Positions 10,898 through 20,858 of a stretch of DNA of 64,000 nt are shown here, piece by piece. A program made the translations under genes and the position numbers. A model generated the notes under the pieces. That model was not told the origin of the DNA. It worked only from the letters and a program-made list of their open reading frames with translations, and made no database searches. Source of the stretch: Elgaria multicarinata webbii (Eukaryota > Chordata > Lepidosauria > Squamata > Anguidae); the NCBI RefSeq assembly GCF_023053635.1, contig NC_086175.1, positions 118,866,740-118,930,739 on the forward strand, read 5' to 3'. Numbering within the stretch: position 1 is the first letter of the stretch; every line of letters begins with the position of its first letter.

Positions 10898-11203
10898 GTC
10901 GAAAGTTTAAAAAGTTTAATAAGGTCAAAGTTTTAAGAGCCTTAGACGTCGTTGCACTCCAACAGCCTCCCGCCCTTCCGAATGAAAGCCAAGCACTGGC
11001 ACAAAGGCTCTCTTTTTCTCCAAGTCAAGACATCCAGTTTATCCCTCCGCTGATCAGTGTCTTACAAGGCATTGAGCCAGAAGTTGTCTACGCAGGTTAC
11101 GACAACACGCAACCAGAAACTCCAAGTGCTTTGCTGACCAGCCTTAATGTACTATGTGAGAGACAGCTCCTCTGTGTAGTCAAGTGGTCCAAGTCATTAC
11201 CAG
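10898..11203 (+). CDS. PGR: Progesterone receptor, exon 4 (hinge end, LBD helices 1-3)
   Basis: Coding exon of the nuclear progesterone receptor, a ligand-activated transcription factor. The acceptor is attgcag|GT and the donor CCAG|gtaata; the length is 306 bp, as in human exon 4. The first two bases finish a Gly codon from the exon upstream. The translation opens [17 protein letters not shown] and reaches VVKWSKSLP, covering the end of the hinge and ligand-binding-domain helices 1-3. Steroid-contact residues equivalent to human Asn719 (codon 11146-11148) and Gln725 (11164-11166) are present, and the charge-clamp lysine equivalent to Lys734 lies in KWSKS. Two differences from human stand out: Cys (11155-11157) in place of Gly722, and Val in place of Gln720. 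Identification is from memory of the human and chicken proteins; PR is preferred to AR, GR or MR because of the hinge and helix 1 wording. Confidence 0.97.
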
Positions 11204-11224
11204 GTAATAGGATTGTTTCATTTG

Positions 11225-12590
11225 GATAATGACACCACTCTCTTCTGCTTTGGTCTGACCTCAACTGGAGGACTGTACAGTTGTGGACACCTCCATTTAA
11301 GAAGGAAACCGACAAATGGGAATATGTCGAGGGGTTGGTGACCAAAATGATGAAGAGCGTAGAGCCCCACATCCTATGAGGAAATGTTGAAGGAGTTCGG
11401 TATGTTTTGCCAGGAGAAGAGATGATTTAGAGGCGCTACGATAGCCGACTTCAAATATTTGATGGGTTGGCACATAGCTAATGGAGCTGTTATGTTTTTT
11501 TCTTGTTGCTCCAGAAGGTAGGAAAGCCAGAAACAAAAGGAGGAGGGCATCCAAACCAGGTCACAAAAAGGAGAAACCAGGTTATCAGGATGCCAATAAT
11601 TCATTTTCACAAAGCCCAATGTGTTTTGGCCTGTACTTTATTTGTTATTAGGTTAATTAGGCACTTTACCAAAAGGGCCTATGCCCATATCTAAGTTTTA
11701 AAACTTTTTTACCATAGCAAGGTGTCACTATGGCCTATGCATATATAGTATTAATAAAGTTATATAAAACTGGTTTCTAACAAAAGTGCAATATACAAAT
11801 CCTTACTTGTTACGGGATAGTGTCTGCAGAATTTGCTCTAGCAAGATAATTGCCTCCTGTGATAATCTATGGTGACTGAAAAGAGTAACCTTCAAATCCA
11901 CCCTTATATTCTTAGTTCATTTGGGAGAGGGGCAGTTGTTTCCATGTAGTTGTGATAAGTCCAAGGTCTCATAGTGAGAAGCTTCTGCTATTGTAGGGGA
12001 GTGTCTGCAAATAGTTCCTGAATCACAGGAGTGGTAACAACTTCAGATCTTCATTCAGGCCACTCGGATTCAGAGTTTTTAATTTCATAATCCACTCTAT
12101 TTCCCTTCTTAGTAGCTGTTTGGGCACTGAACAGGCTTAAATTGTGTTTTTAAAATTGTTTTAAAAGTTAGCTGTTTTTAAGCTTTTGTTTTTAAGCTTT
12201 GTATATTGATTTTAATGTTCATTCTTTTTAATCGAATCTTTGTAATCTTTGTAAACTGCCCAGAGAGCTTTGGCTATGGGGCAGTATATAAATGTAATAA
12301 ATAAATAAAACACAGGATGACCTAGATTATGATCCAGAAGGTAGGACCCAACCCAATGGGTTCAAATTACAAAAAAGGAGATTCAGACTAAACATTGGGA
12401 AGAACTCCCAAACGGTACAAGCTGTTTGACCATGAAACGGATTGCCTTGGGAGGTATTGGACTCTCCTTTGTTAGAGGTTTTTAAGAAGATTGACACCCG
12501 TAACATATTTTATTAGTGGATTTCCTGCATCAGAAGAAATTTGGATTAGGTGAATTTTGAAGTCCCTTCTAATTCTTTGCTTCTGCCAAT
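11225..12590 (+). repeat. CR1 LINE 3' part, split by an 809-bp insertion
   Basis: CR1 ORF2 C-terminus in 11225-11523 (LYSCGHLHLRRKPTNGNMS, SYEEMLKEFGMFCQEKR, FKYLMGWHIANGAVMFF) continues after the insertion at 12347-12590 (caatgggttcaaattaca, gattcagactaaacattggg, then a degenerate 3' end). A 14-bp word TCCAGAAGGTAGGA stands at both junctions (11510-11523 and 12333-12346). Internal stops show that the CR1 is dead. Confidence 0.75.
11524..12332. repeat. Composite insertion: Penelope-like remnant (-) and L2 tail (+)
   Basis: On the minus strand 11580-12120 encodes KQLLRREIEWIMKLKTLNPS-GLNEDL, the ending I associate with the GIY-YIG region of Penelope-like retroelements, followed by the typical acattgggctttgtga word. 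12125-12310 is an L2-type tail on the plus strand (ctgcccagagagctttggct, then an AAATA repeat). The whole is flanked by the 14-bp duplication described for the CR1. Confidence 0.55.
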
Positions 12591-12782
12591 ATGGCACTGA
12601 TTTTTAATCCATTTTAGTCAGAAGCAGTGTTTGAAAATGACAACCATTCTCAGAGATCACTGATTAATTATTTGATAATGCTAAAACATTTAAAATTTTA
12701 AGGCAGCATTTAAATATAATCCACAGAACAGGACTGATGACACTAAACCCCTTGCATGGGAAACAAAACCATGGGACTCAGG

Positions 12783-13261
12783 CCTTAACTAGACCTACCT
12801 GAAAGTCCGGGGGAGAGGAGGGGAGACCTCGCGTTGCGATTAACGCAAGATCTCGCCCTCGTTTACATGTAAGGCACGACCTCAGGAAGAGAGGCGTCGC
12901 TCCCGGCATTTTTTTTTTTAAAGGACGGAGCGCACGAACGCTCGTGCGCAAAGATAAGTTTTTTTTAAAAAATTAACTACTTTCCTCGCTCCCCCCACCC
13001 TACTCCTGATGGGCGCAGCACACCTGAGGAGTGCTGCACCCCATGCGCAGCCGGGTAAACCTGCGGAAATGGGCCACACGCTCTGTGGTCTTGGGCTCAG
13101 CCAGAGACCATGGAAAAACCGGGCCCAAAGGGGAGGGCTGTATCCCGGGGCAAGGGAGGGATGATCCCTCCCTGATCCCGGGATCCCCTGTGCATCATCT
13201 GGACACACAGGGACGATCCCGGGGTTCGCTCCAGGATATAGCCTGGTCTAGCTAAGGCCTC
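12783..13261. mobile_element. hAT-like nonautonomous element, GC-rich
   Basis: Inverted ends ggccttaactagacctacc and ggtctagctaaggcc, with CTCAG directly repeated outside both ends. The interior is GC-rich with no transposase frame. Relatives with similar ends and the same ggatcccctgtgc.tcatctgga word lie at 23829-24395 and 36967-37112. Confidence 0.7.
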
Positions 13262-13933
13262 AGTTGATCTCAACTTCTTGCCCAGTGTCTTTGAGGGAGG
13301 TCTTGATCAGTCTCCTGCTTAAGATCCTTTCATACTTGGAAATGGTTGGGACTGAATCTGGGACCATTTGCATGCTGAACATGGGCTTCTGCCACTGAGC
13401 TATGCACTTCCTCTTGCTTCTAGGATATGCAGTGCTCTGAGCTATGTGAGTATACCTGGATGAAAGTCCCATTATATTTTAATTCAACAAATATCATTGC
13501 TGATTTACATAATCTTCAAGTGGCCCAAACTGTGGAATACCTTTCCTAGTAAATTCTTATGTCAGCATAAGAACCTTTTTGATTTACATTAGGTTGGGAG
13601 ATATCAGCTCTCCTAAGGCCACCCACCGTGTGAGCTTCATGACTAAAATTAGGAATGTGATCCATAAAAGAGCTCCACTCCCCACCCCATGCATTATAGG
13701 ACCAAAATGGCTAATGATCTGGCACTTCTTTGTTCATTTTGAACATCTAAATCCCAATTTTGGGACCAACCCAAAATCCAGACCATTTAGTATGATCAAA
13801 GTCATAACAATTTTCAACTAAGCCAAATGCAGCCCACCTGTCATATATGTCAGTCCAGAAGTATAGCATATTCTCATTTCATATAGTTAATCTCTCCCTA
13901 TCTCTCTCTCTCTCTCCTTTGTCTGCTTTTCAG
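13262..13933. other. End of PGR intron 4
   Basis: A tRNA-type SINE trace may lie near 13350-13400 (catgctgaacatgggcttctg.cactgagcta). Otherwise plain sequence ending in a CT-rich tract and the exon 5 acceptor. Confidence 0.4.
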
Positions 13934-14078
13934 GATTCCGGAACTTGCATATCGATGATCAGATAACCCTTATCCAGTATTCATGGATGAGCCTAATGGT
14001 GTTTGCCATGGGATGGAGGTCTTATAAGCACGTCAGTGGTCAGATGCTGTACTTTGCACCTGATCTAATACTCAACGA
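13934..14078 (+). CDS. PGR: Progesterone receptor, exon 5 (LBD helices 4-5 and beta turn)
   Basis: The exon follows a pyrimidine tract and cttttcag, and ends at CTCAACGA|gtaagt. It is 145 bp, matching the human exon, and its phase joins exon 4 exactly (G|GA = Gly). It encodes [20 protein letters not shown], then [20 protein letters not shown] and FAPDLILNE. The arginine that binds the steroid 3-keto group in human PR (Arg766) is conserved at 14017-14019. FAMGWR replaces human FGLGWR; the Ala-Met pair also occurs in the androgen receptor and, as I recall, in chicken PR, so it is probably the sauropsid state rather than a lesion. Confidence 0.97.
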
Positions 14079-14347
14079 GTAAGTAGAGGTTTCCAATCCT
14101 TACGTATGTGCTCTTGATATCTGGACATGGCACAAATTAAACAATACCAGTCTCAACTATCTAAAATGGTGCAGTTTAAGAATTCTGTATTGTCATGAAA
14201 GTAAACCCAGTCTCTAGCATACAATGGTAGCTTAGTAAGAAACAAATAAACTAAGGGTTGCCAAGCCATTATAAATGACATTATCATAGACAATAAACTA
14301 CGGTTTGCACACATTAATTGGTAGCTTACTTAAGTAACTCTTTTGAA

Positions 14348-14758
14348 TAGGGATGTCGGAGAAATCCGTTTGGGTGGTTTTCCGACGGGTTTTCTTCGGC
14401 TTGGCCCTCTGGACTTCGTTTCAGTTCCCACTGCACTGCTTGACTCGATCTGCAGCGAATTGGGCCAGTTCGTGGATTTTCCAGGAATTTCTTGCATTTG
14501 AGGGTGGGGGAGATTCTGTAATTTGCCCAAGTTACAGCTGAATTTGCTCAAATTTGCCTGGAATTTGTAGAAATTTGGCAGTAACTTGTGCAAATTGCTC
14601 AGAAATGTATGTTAATTGCAGAACCTTCGCCAAAAATGTGCAAAAATGTTCCCGGAGTTTGGGAACAGCCTGCAGTGTCGCTCACAGGTGCAAAGTGGGT
14701 TGTACACACCACTGTCGAGCCAAAATAGAAATGAGTTTTCCAGTGACGGACATCCCTA
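14348..14758. mobile_element. MITE with TAGGGATGTC termini
   Basis: Ten-bp perfect terminal inverted repeat: TAGGGATGTC at 14348 and GACATCCCTA ending at 14758, 411 bp. The interior is non-coding with repeated words (aatttgc, aaatttg.c). A relative lies at 60423-60816. Its right end adjoins the target duplication of the next element (14756-14763). No matching flanking duplication was found for this copy. Confidence 0.7.
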
Positions 14759-14929
14759 ATTAGTAGGGGTGTTCACTTCCAGATCCGCGATTTTCGGATC
14801 GGGCCGCTTCGCCCCGCTCCCGCTCCGCCCATGTCTGCTCCACTCCGCTCAGAGCTCCGGATCCGGATCGGAGCTCTGTTTCCCCCCCCCCCCATAAGGT
14901 TGCATTGAAAGCTAAAAAAGTAAACAACT

Positions 14930-16080
14930 TTTTTTCTGTTCAAGTTAGAAACCTCACGTTTGGCACCATGACACCTCATGGGGGTATACACATGCACGCC
15001 AAGTTTCAAGGGAATCCCATCATCCCCTGATTTTTGGGGAATTTATGAAAATCGGGCACCCCATTCACACCCCTTTCCATAGCTCCGTCAATTTGCACGC
15101 TAAAAATCTCAAAATCACCACCATGAGAGCTTATCCAGGGACACACACGCACGCCCAGACTCAAGGCAGTCCCATCATCCCCTGATTTTTGGCGCAGCTC
15201 TAACCTCTAACGCACCACCCATAACCCTAATTCACACCCCTTTTGATAGCTCCGTCAATTTGCACGTTAGAAACCTCAAACTCGGCACCATGATAGCTTA
15301 TCCACGTGTCCACATGGACGCCAAGTTTTAAGGCAATCCCATCATCCTGATTTTTGGGGAATTTTTGAAAATCAGGCACCCCATTCAGACCCCTTGGGAT
15401 AGCTCCGTCAATTTGCATGTTAGAAACCTCAAACTCGGCACCATGATAGCTTATCCATGTGTCCACATGGATGCCCAGACTCAAGGCAATCCCATCATCC
15501 CCTGATTTTTGGCGCGGCTCTAACCTCTAACGCACCACCCATAACCCTAATTCACACCCCTTTCGATAGCTCCGTCAATTTGCACGTTAGAAACCTTAAA
15601 CTCGGCACCATGATAGCTTATCCACATGGACGCCAAGTTTCAAGGCAATCCCATCATCCCGATTTTTGGGGAATTTTTGAAAATCGGGCACCCCATTCAG
15701 ACCCCTTGGGATAGCTCCGTCAATTTGCATGTTAGAAACCTCAAACCCGGCACCATGATAGCTTATCCATGTGTCCATATGGATGCCCAGACTCAAGGCA
15801 ATCCCATCATCCCCTGATTTTTGGCGCGGCTTAACTCACCCCAAATTGTCCCATTCTACAACTACGTCAATTTGCACATTAGAAACCTCAAACTCGGCAC
15901 CATGATAGCTTATCCACGTGTCCACATGGATGCCAAGTTTCAAGGCAATCCCATCATCCCCTGATTTTTGGGGAATTTATGAAAATCGGGCACCCCATTC
16001 ACACCCCTTTCCATAGCTCTGTCATTTTGCATGTTAGAAACCTCAAACTCGGCACCATGAAAGCTAATCCATGTGTCTAA
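14930..16080. repeat. Tandem array, units of about 150-170 bp in alternating types
   Basis: The word agctccgtcaatttgca (or a close variant) recurs near 15082, 15250, 15400, 15568, 15712, 15862 and 16016. Units alternate between one containing gaaaatcgggcaccccattc and one containing ggcgcggctctaacctctaa, so the true period is a dimer of about 310-330 bp. Stacked frames across the array give spurious similar proteins. Confidence 0.85.
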
Positions 16081-16756
16081 TCCTACTGTATGTAGGGAAA
16101 TGGGACAAGAAGTGTGTGTATGCTTTGCCCAAACAGGATTTGAAATGCTCAATCAGTGGCTGTTGCACTTCACAAACAGTGCACTGCACACACAGCACGC
16201 TCACACAATCACACAGTCACACACAGAGTCCAAGTAACAGAGAGAAGAAATAGAGAATAATTTTTTTTTGGATTTTTTTTGTATTTTTTGGTATATAGAA
16301 GGAAGGAAGATGAAACACAGTCAGGCTTTAAGAGAGGGGAGGTGGGGGGACAACCAACCAACCAACCAACCAAACACACACTCCAAAGTTTAAAAATAAA
16401 GTTTATATTAAATCAAAGTAAGGGAAAAACACAGAGCAAACTAAGCTAAAAGTCAGAAAGAAGCAAACAAACACACACACACGCGCCAAGCTAAATCCTA
16501 ATCTGTCTCCAAAGTCCAAACACAGCAGCAGCACCTATAACTAACTCCTCTCTCCACGAACGACAACCCACAAAGACGCTGAAAGCTGAAAGCTCTGAGG
16601 GTGCCTCTGCCTTAGTCCCCCCCTCCAACGCTGGGATTGGAGGATGCTTCATGAGGTGATCAATTCTCATCAGGATTGGGAGTTGAATGTGCCTGTCATC
16701 GCTTCAAATAAACCCCGCCGCGCCGCAGCCGGGTTTACCCTACCATTTGTATTGTA

Positions 16757-17110
16757 AATGTACCCGATTTTTTAAAAAAACATAGCACGCGAACCAAAGG
16801 ACACAGAAAGTTGAGAGTAGTCTCAAAATGACCCCCATCCACGACTGTCTAAGCACAAGAATTTTCAGAACGATAGCTTAAAAATCAACCCAGTTATCCC
16901 CGATTCTTTTCCGCAATGCAATCCTATGGGCGAAAACCACCGTTTGACCCGCGCTGTCCCTGTTTGTTGACCCGATTTTTAAAAAAATATATCACGCGAC
17001 CCGCACGACGCAGAGAGGTGAGAGTAGTCTCAAAATGACCCCCATCCACGACTGTCTAAGCACAAGAATTTTCAGAACGAGAGCTTCAAAAACAACCCAG
17101 TTGTCTATGG
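16757..17110. repeat. Direct duplication inside the hAT-like element
   Basis: Two copies about 207 bp apart share acccgatttttnaaaaaa, gagagtagtctcaaaatgac, ccccatccacgactgtctaa and gcacaagaattttcagaacg. They are nearly identical, implying recent duplication within the element. Confidence 0.85.
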
Positions 17111-17301
17111 GCGAAATGTTTCAAGATGGCGATCGGAGCGCTCCGCGGAAAGAGAAGCGCTCCGAAAATGGTCACTTCTCTTCGCCTTGCTTCTAGGGGT
17201 CCGCGGTCCGCTTATACTCCGCCTCTGGGCAAGGCGGAGCAGGCCAATTCGCTCCTGCTTCTGCGCTTCTAATAGGAGCGGAGCAGATGCCTACTAATTA
17301 G

Positions 17302-18365
17302 TGGAAATCCATTTGAACTGCTGGGCTGTGAATTAAAGGCATACTTTATTTTTGGTTTTGTATGCCTCATTCCCAAGAGTGGCTGCTCTCTACAGAGAGC
17401 TTTTCTGAACTACCAGTGGTAAGGAGGGTTTTTTTAAAAAAGTTTTAAGTTTCGCAAACAGTCATGACATAAAAGCATTACATAGAAACATTACATCCAA
17501 GGTAAATGAAAAACGGAAAAGGGGGAAAAAAGTACACACACAAATGTTAAGGTGTATTTTCGGCTCTCTACATATCACGAATGTAAATTATATTCTCTCC
17601 TTGTTTGATACATTTAACACAATAATCAAATTCTTTTCTTTCTTCAGTTAACTATATCTCATACACTGAATCCACAGACAAATACATCATTTTCTCTGTT
17701 TCTTTCAAAAATTCTATAAGAGGTTTCCTGGTTTTGGCTATTCTATTAATCAGTTAAGGCTGCATTCCAATACATGCTTACCTTGGAGTAAGCCCCATTG
17801 AACTCAGTGGGGCTTCTTCTATGCACACATGTGTAGGGTTGGGCTGTAAAAGGCAAATGGTTAAGCCACTAAAAAATCTTTGATACCCCATATAACAACT
17901 TCATGAAGTAACAGCGTGCCTGATCCTTTGGGGGTGATTAATGCTGGTTTCTCTGCAGTCGCCTTGCAGAAAGTGGGGTTGAAACGATGTGATCTGTACC
18001 TGGACCGTCTGTTTAGGTTTTTGCTTGTACCACAGCCAAGTCTTGCTCTTGGAACAAAGAGAGCACCTGGACAAAAATCAACAACGTAGTGTCAGCTTCT
18101 TGTCCCTCTCCCCACCTTCAGCACAGCTGTAAAAATGGATGCCAGCATGGCATCACTTAAAATGTCTTTCAGCAAATTGCTCTTTGTCTATCAGAATATA
18201 CTGGGGACTATGTTGAGGATGCCCTTTCTGAAAGTACAGACTGCCTGCAAACTAAACAACAACAGTAATAATACTTAGCCGTGTGTTAGAATTTTGAGAG
18301 TTTCAAAGGCGTTAATTACATTATCTTGTTGTTATATGGTGGTCTAGTATTATTATCCCAATGTT
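17302..18365. other. PGR intron 5, remaining sequence
   Basis: A short MITE is present at 17757-17850 (ccttggagtaagccccattg, aactcagtggggcttcttct). An A-rich stretch lies at 17500-17530. No gene recognised. Confidence 0.5.
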
Positions 18366-18424
18366 TGTTTTTATGGAATAGCAGAGTTGGAAGGGGCCTA
18401 CAAGGCCACCGGGTTCAACCCTTG
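18366..18424 (-). repeat. CR1 LINE terminal fragment
   Basis: ggaatagcagagttggaagg, ggcctacaaggccac and gttcaaccc are the reverse complement of the CR1 3' end. Only about 60 bp remain. Confidence 0.8.
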
Positions 18425-18604
18425 TTGGACTCGGTGGTTTCTTGTTGCTTTCTTTCTTTGTTTCTTGTTGCTTCTTTCTTTTTTTGTTGAATAAAAATAT
18501 TTATGAGCTGTTCTTCAGTCATGGCTTTCAGAGTAGCTTGCCATTAATATATATAAAGCAATATAAAACCATGCCAACTTCAAATGCAACAAGGCAGTTA
18601 AAAC

Positions 18605-18865
18605 TTCCAGGATAAAATAACCATAGGCGGGCACCATCACTGTGCTGCTGCTGGCACCTCCTGAAAACAGCTCTTTTCCAGAAAGCAGTCCTCAACTGTC
18701 CAGCCACCGTTTTTATTGGTATTCTGTTAAAATTGAAGACGTTTAATATGCTGTTTTAATCTTTTTTATCTTTTCACTGTTTTAATCCTACGTTCACCGC
18801 TCCAGAATCTATTTTAGATATGGAGCATATATAAATTTTGTAAATAAAGAAATAACATTTTTTAA
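18605..18865 (+). repeat. L2-clade LINE 3' end
   Basis: A 3' UTR-like stretch (gctgttttaatctttttta; ttttcactgttttaatccta; caccgctccagaatc) ending in gtaaataaagaaataac, the usual plan of L2 3' ends here, strongly diverged. Confidence 0.5.
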
Positions 18866-19197
18866 AGCCAGGGTGAAGTTACAGTGTTTTCACCTTGCCA
18901 TCAAAAGAAAAGAAGGCAACTGAATCTCTTGGAGGAGAGAGTTCCTTAAACATGGTGCTGTTACTGACAAGATCCTGTCTCTGATCAGCCTTATTCAGAT
19001 TCACAGTACTGCAACTTGATGGACTAATATTTAACAAATTCTGGGTGGTGACTGACTTGTGTATCAGTAAGAATGTAGAATATATTCCCAATATATGTAA
19101 AATGTATTCCCAATATATTCTTCCACGGCAAGTGGCCTAAAGAATCACGGACTTGGTACTTATTTAGCTTTTGTCTTTCTTTTTTGGGGTGCGTAAG

Positions 19198-19328
19198 ACA
19201 GAGGATGAAAGAATCATCATTTTATTCTCTCTGCCTCTCCATGTGGCAAATCCCGCAGGAGTTTGTCAAGCTACAAGTAAGCAGCGAAGAATTCCTTTGC
19301 ATGAAAGCCTTGCTCCTCCTCAATACAA
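19198..19328 (+). CDS. PGR: Progesterone receptor, exon 6 (LBD helices 6-8)
   Basis: The acceptor is gcgtaag|ACAG and the donor AATACAA|gtaagt. At 131 bp it equals the human exon, and the split codons resolve as Glu on the left and Ile on the right. The translation is [20 protein letters not shown], then [20 protein letters not shown] and LLNT. This helical segment packs the core of the ligand-binding domain. It is one of the best conserved parts of the receptor and no disruption is visible. The acceptor's pyrimidine tract (ttgtctttcttttttgggg) is interrupted by GGGG close to the AG, which is unusual, but the phase and the human-equal length support the site. Confidence 0.96.
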
Positions 19329-19404
19329 GTAAGTGACACGCTTGTTCTTCTTCTGCTTCTTCTGCTGCTTTTTCTTTCTCCTCCTCCTCCTCCTCCTTCA
19401 TACA

Positions 19405-20020
19405 AATATGTGCAGAACTATGCTTACTTCAGTGCAGAAAAGGGCAACTAAAATGACCAAGGAGGTGCAGCATCTCCCCTTACAACAACAGGTGAAATAG
19501 TTTAGCTTGGAAGAAAGGACGCCAAGGGGGAAACATGATAGAGTTATACAAAATTATGCCTGGTGTGGAGAATGTAGATAGGAAGACATTTTTCTCCCTC
19601 TCCCATAATACTAGAACCCAACAAGGTCATCCCATGAAGCTGTTTGGTGGGAGGTTAAGGACAGATAAAAGGAAGGACTTCTTCACAAAGCACATAGTTA
19701 AACTATGGAATTCACTACCATAAGTTGTAGTGATGACCACCGATTTGGATGGCTTTAAAAGGAGGTTTGACAAATTCCTGGATGAGAACACTGTCAGTGG
19801 CTACTGATGCTGATATCTATGTGCTACCTCCAGTATCAGAGCCAGTAAGCCTCTATATTCCAGTTACTGGGGAACATGGGCAGGAGGGGGTTGTTGCACC
19901 TGTGTCCTGCTTGTGGGTCCCTGGTTGACAGCTGGCTGGCCGCTGTGTGAGCAGAATGCTGGTCTAGATGGACCCTTAGTCTGATCCAGCATGGCACTTC
20001 TTAAATTCTTATGTTCTTAT
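19405..20020 (+). repeat. CR1 LINE 3' part in PGR intron 6
   Basis: Open reading 19535-19723 gives MIELYKIMPGVENVDRKTFF, SLSHNTRTQQGHPMKLFGGR, LRTDKRKDFFTKHIVKLWNS LP, the C-terminus of a CR1/L3-type ORF2. The characteristic 3' UTR follows (ccagttactggggaacatgg, gacagctggctggccgctgt, ggtctagatggacccttagt, tcttatgttcttatt). Confidence 0.85.
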
Positions 20021-20146
20021 TTCATCCAACTGCCTAGGTGACAAGAGGAGACATGCGTTTTCAATAATGTCCAACGTCCCGCCTCTCCCTCTGGAGTGAG
20101 GCGGGGAACAACAAATACAAAATACTATGAATAGCATCAGAGACAT

Positions 20147-20275
20147 GTGGTTCAGTGGTAGAACACATACTTTGCATGCAGTAGGTTCCTAGATTCAGCC
20201 CCAGGTCCATCCATATTACAGGATTAGGTAGCAAGTAATGGAAAAGACCTTTGTCTGAGTCAGCGGATGTCATCG
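20147..20275 (+). repeat. tRNA-derived SINE (MIR-like layout)
   Basis: A tRNA-like head (gtggttcagtggtagaacac; tagattcagcc) and a 3' part gtctgagtcagcggatgtc. The same SINE family is clearer at 54545-54700. The internal promoter boxes are degraded; this is not a tRNA gene. Confidence 0.6.
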
Positions 20276-20359
20276 TGTGTCACAAAAGACCTCAAACTGC
20301 TCTCACTTCGCACCAAAATACTCATGTAGATTGCCCCCAGATCAAGGCAGGCCTCCCTA

Positions 20360-20530
20360 AGTTGGAATCATAGAAGAGTTGGAAGGGGTCTTTAAGGCCA
20401 TCAAGTCCAACCCCCTGCTCAATGCAGGAATCCTCCTTAAAGCATACCTGAAAGATACCTGAAACATACCTGAAACATACCTGTCCAGCTGCACCTTGAA
20501 TGCTTCTTGAATGATCTCCCTAGGTCATTG
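20360..20530 (-). repeat. CR1 LINE 3' end
   Basis: aatcatagaagagttggaag, ggccatcaagtccaaccccc, tgctcaatgcaggaatcctc on the plus strand are the reverse complement of the CR1 3' end. A small expansion of the gatacctgaaacatacctg word is seen at 20447-20480. Confidence 0.85.
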
Positions 20531-20700
20531 GGACCCTGGGCAGCTCCCAGTAGGGTCTAAGTTAACAAACCCTGGCCAGCACGTAGTGAACTATGTGAAT
20601 TTACATCAACTGGGGAGGACTGAATGCATCATTTGCTTTATTTCAGAATTTGAGCCACAGTGGTAAAACGTTTTGTGTTGGACTATTTTGTTTCTCACAG

Positions 20701-20858
20701 TTCCTTTGGAAGGTCTGAGGAGCCAAAACCAGTTTGATGAAATGAGATCAAGTTATATCAGAGAGCTCGTCAAGGCAATCGGGTTGCGACAGAAAGGGGT
20801 TGTGGCCAGTTCCCAGCGTTTCTATCAGCTTACAAAGCTTTTGGACTCTATGCATGAT
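20701..20858 (+). CDS. PGR: Progesterone receptor, exon 7 (LBD helices 9-10)
   Basis: The acceptor is tttctcacag|TTCC and the donor CATGAT|gtaagt. The length of 158 bp equals the human exon. The translation is [20 protein letters not shown], then [20 protein letters not shown] and [13 protein letters not shown]. This region makes up helices 9-10, which form the dimer-contact side of steroid-receptor ligand-binding domains. LDSMHD, where human has LDNLHD, resembles the chicken protein as I remember it, consistent with a sauropsid source. The exon ends in phase 0, matching exon 8. Confidence 0.97.

Larger units (their letters stand above)
14764..17293. mobile_element. hAT-like nonautonomous element with internal tandem repeats
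   Basis: A 2530-bp element bounded by an 8-bp direct repeat CTAATTAG (14756-14763 and 17294-17301), the duplication length of hAT transposons. It begins TAGGGGTGTTCAC and ends GATGCCTA, a short imperfect inverted repeat of hAT style. GC-rich subterminal zones contain cggatcg and ggagcg words. Tandem units occupy about 14930-16080, a second direct duplication 16757-17110. No transposase-like frame was found, so mobilisation would have needed a transposase from elsewhere. It makes up half of PGR intron 5. Confidence 0.75.

Noticed and set aside
15227-15817. Several similar short open frames in both directions
   Set aside because: They repeat with the tandem unit and carry no domain; a by-product of the array in the hAT-like element.
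14930-16080. Repeat array resembling a CRISPR at first glance
   Set aside because: Units are contiguous variants of about 150-170 bp without short conserved repeats and unique spacers, and the setting is vertebrate.
20147-20200. Possible tRNA gene
   Set aside because: Head of a tRNA-derived SINE; the same head with the same 3' block recurs at several places.
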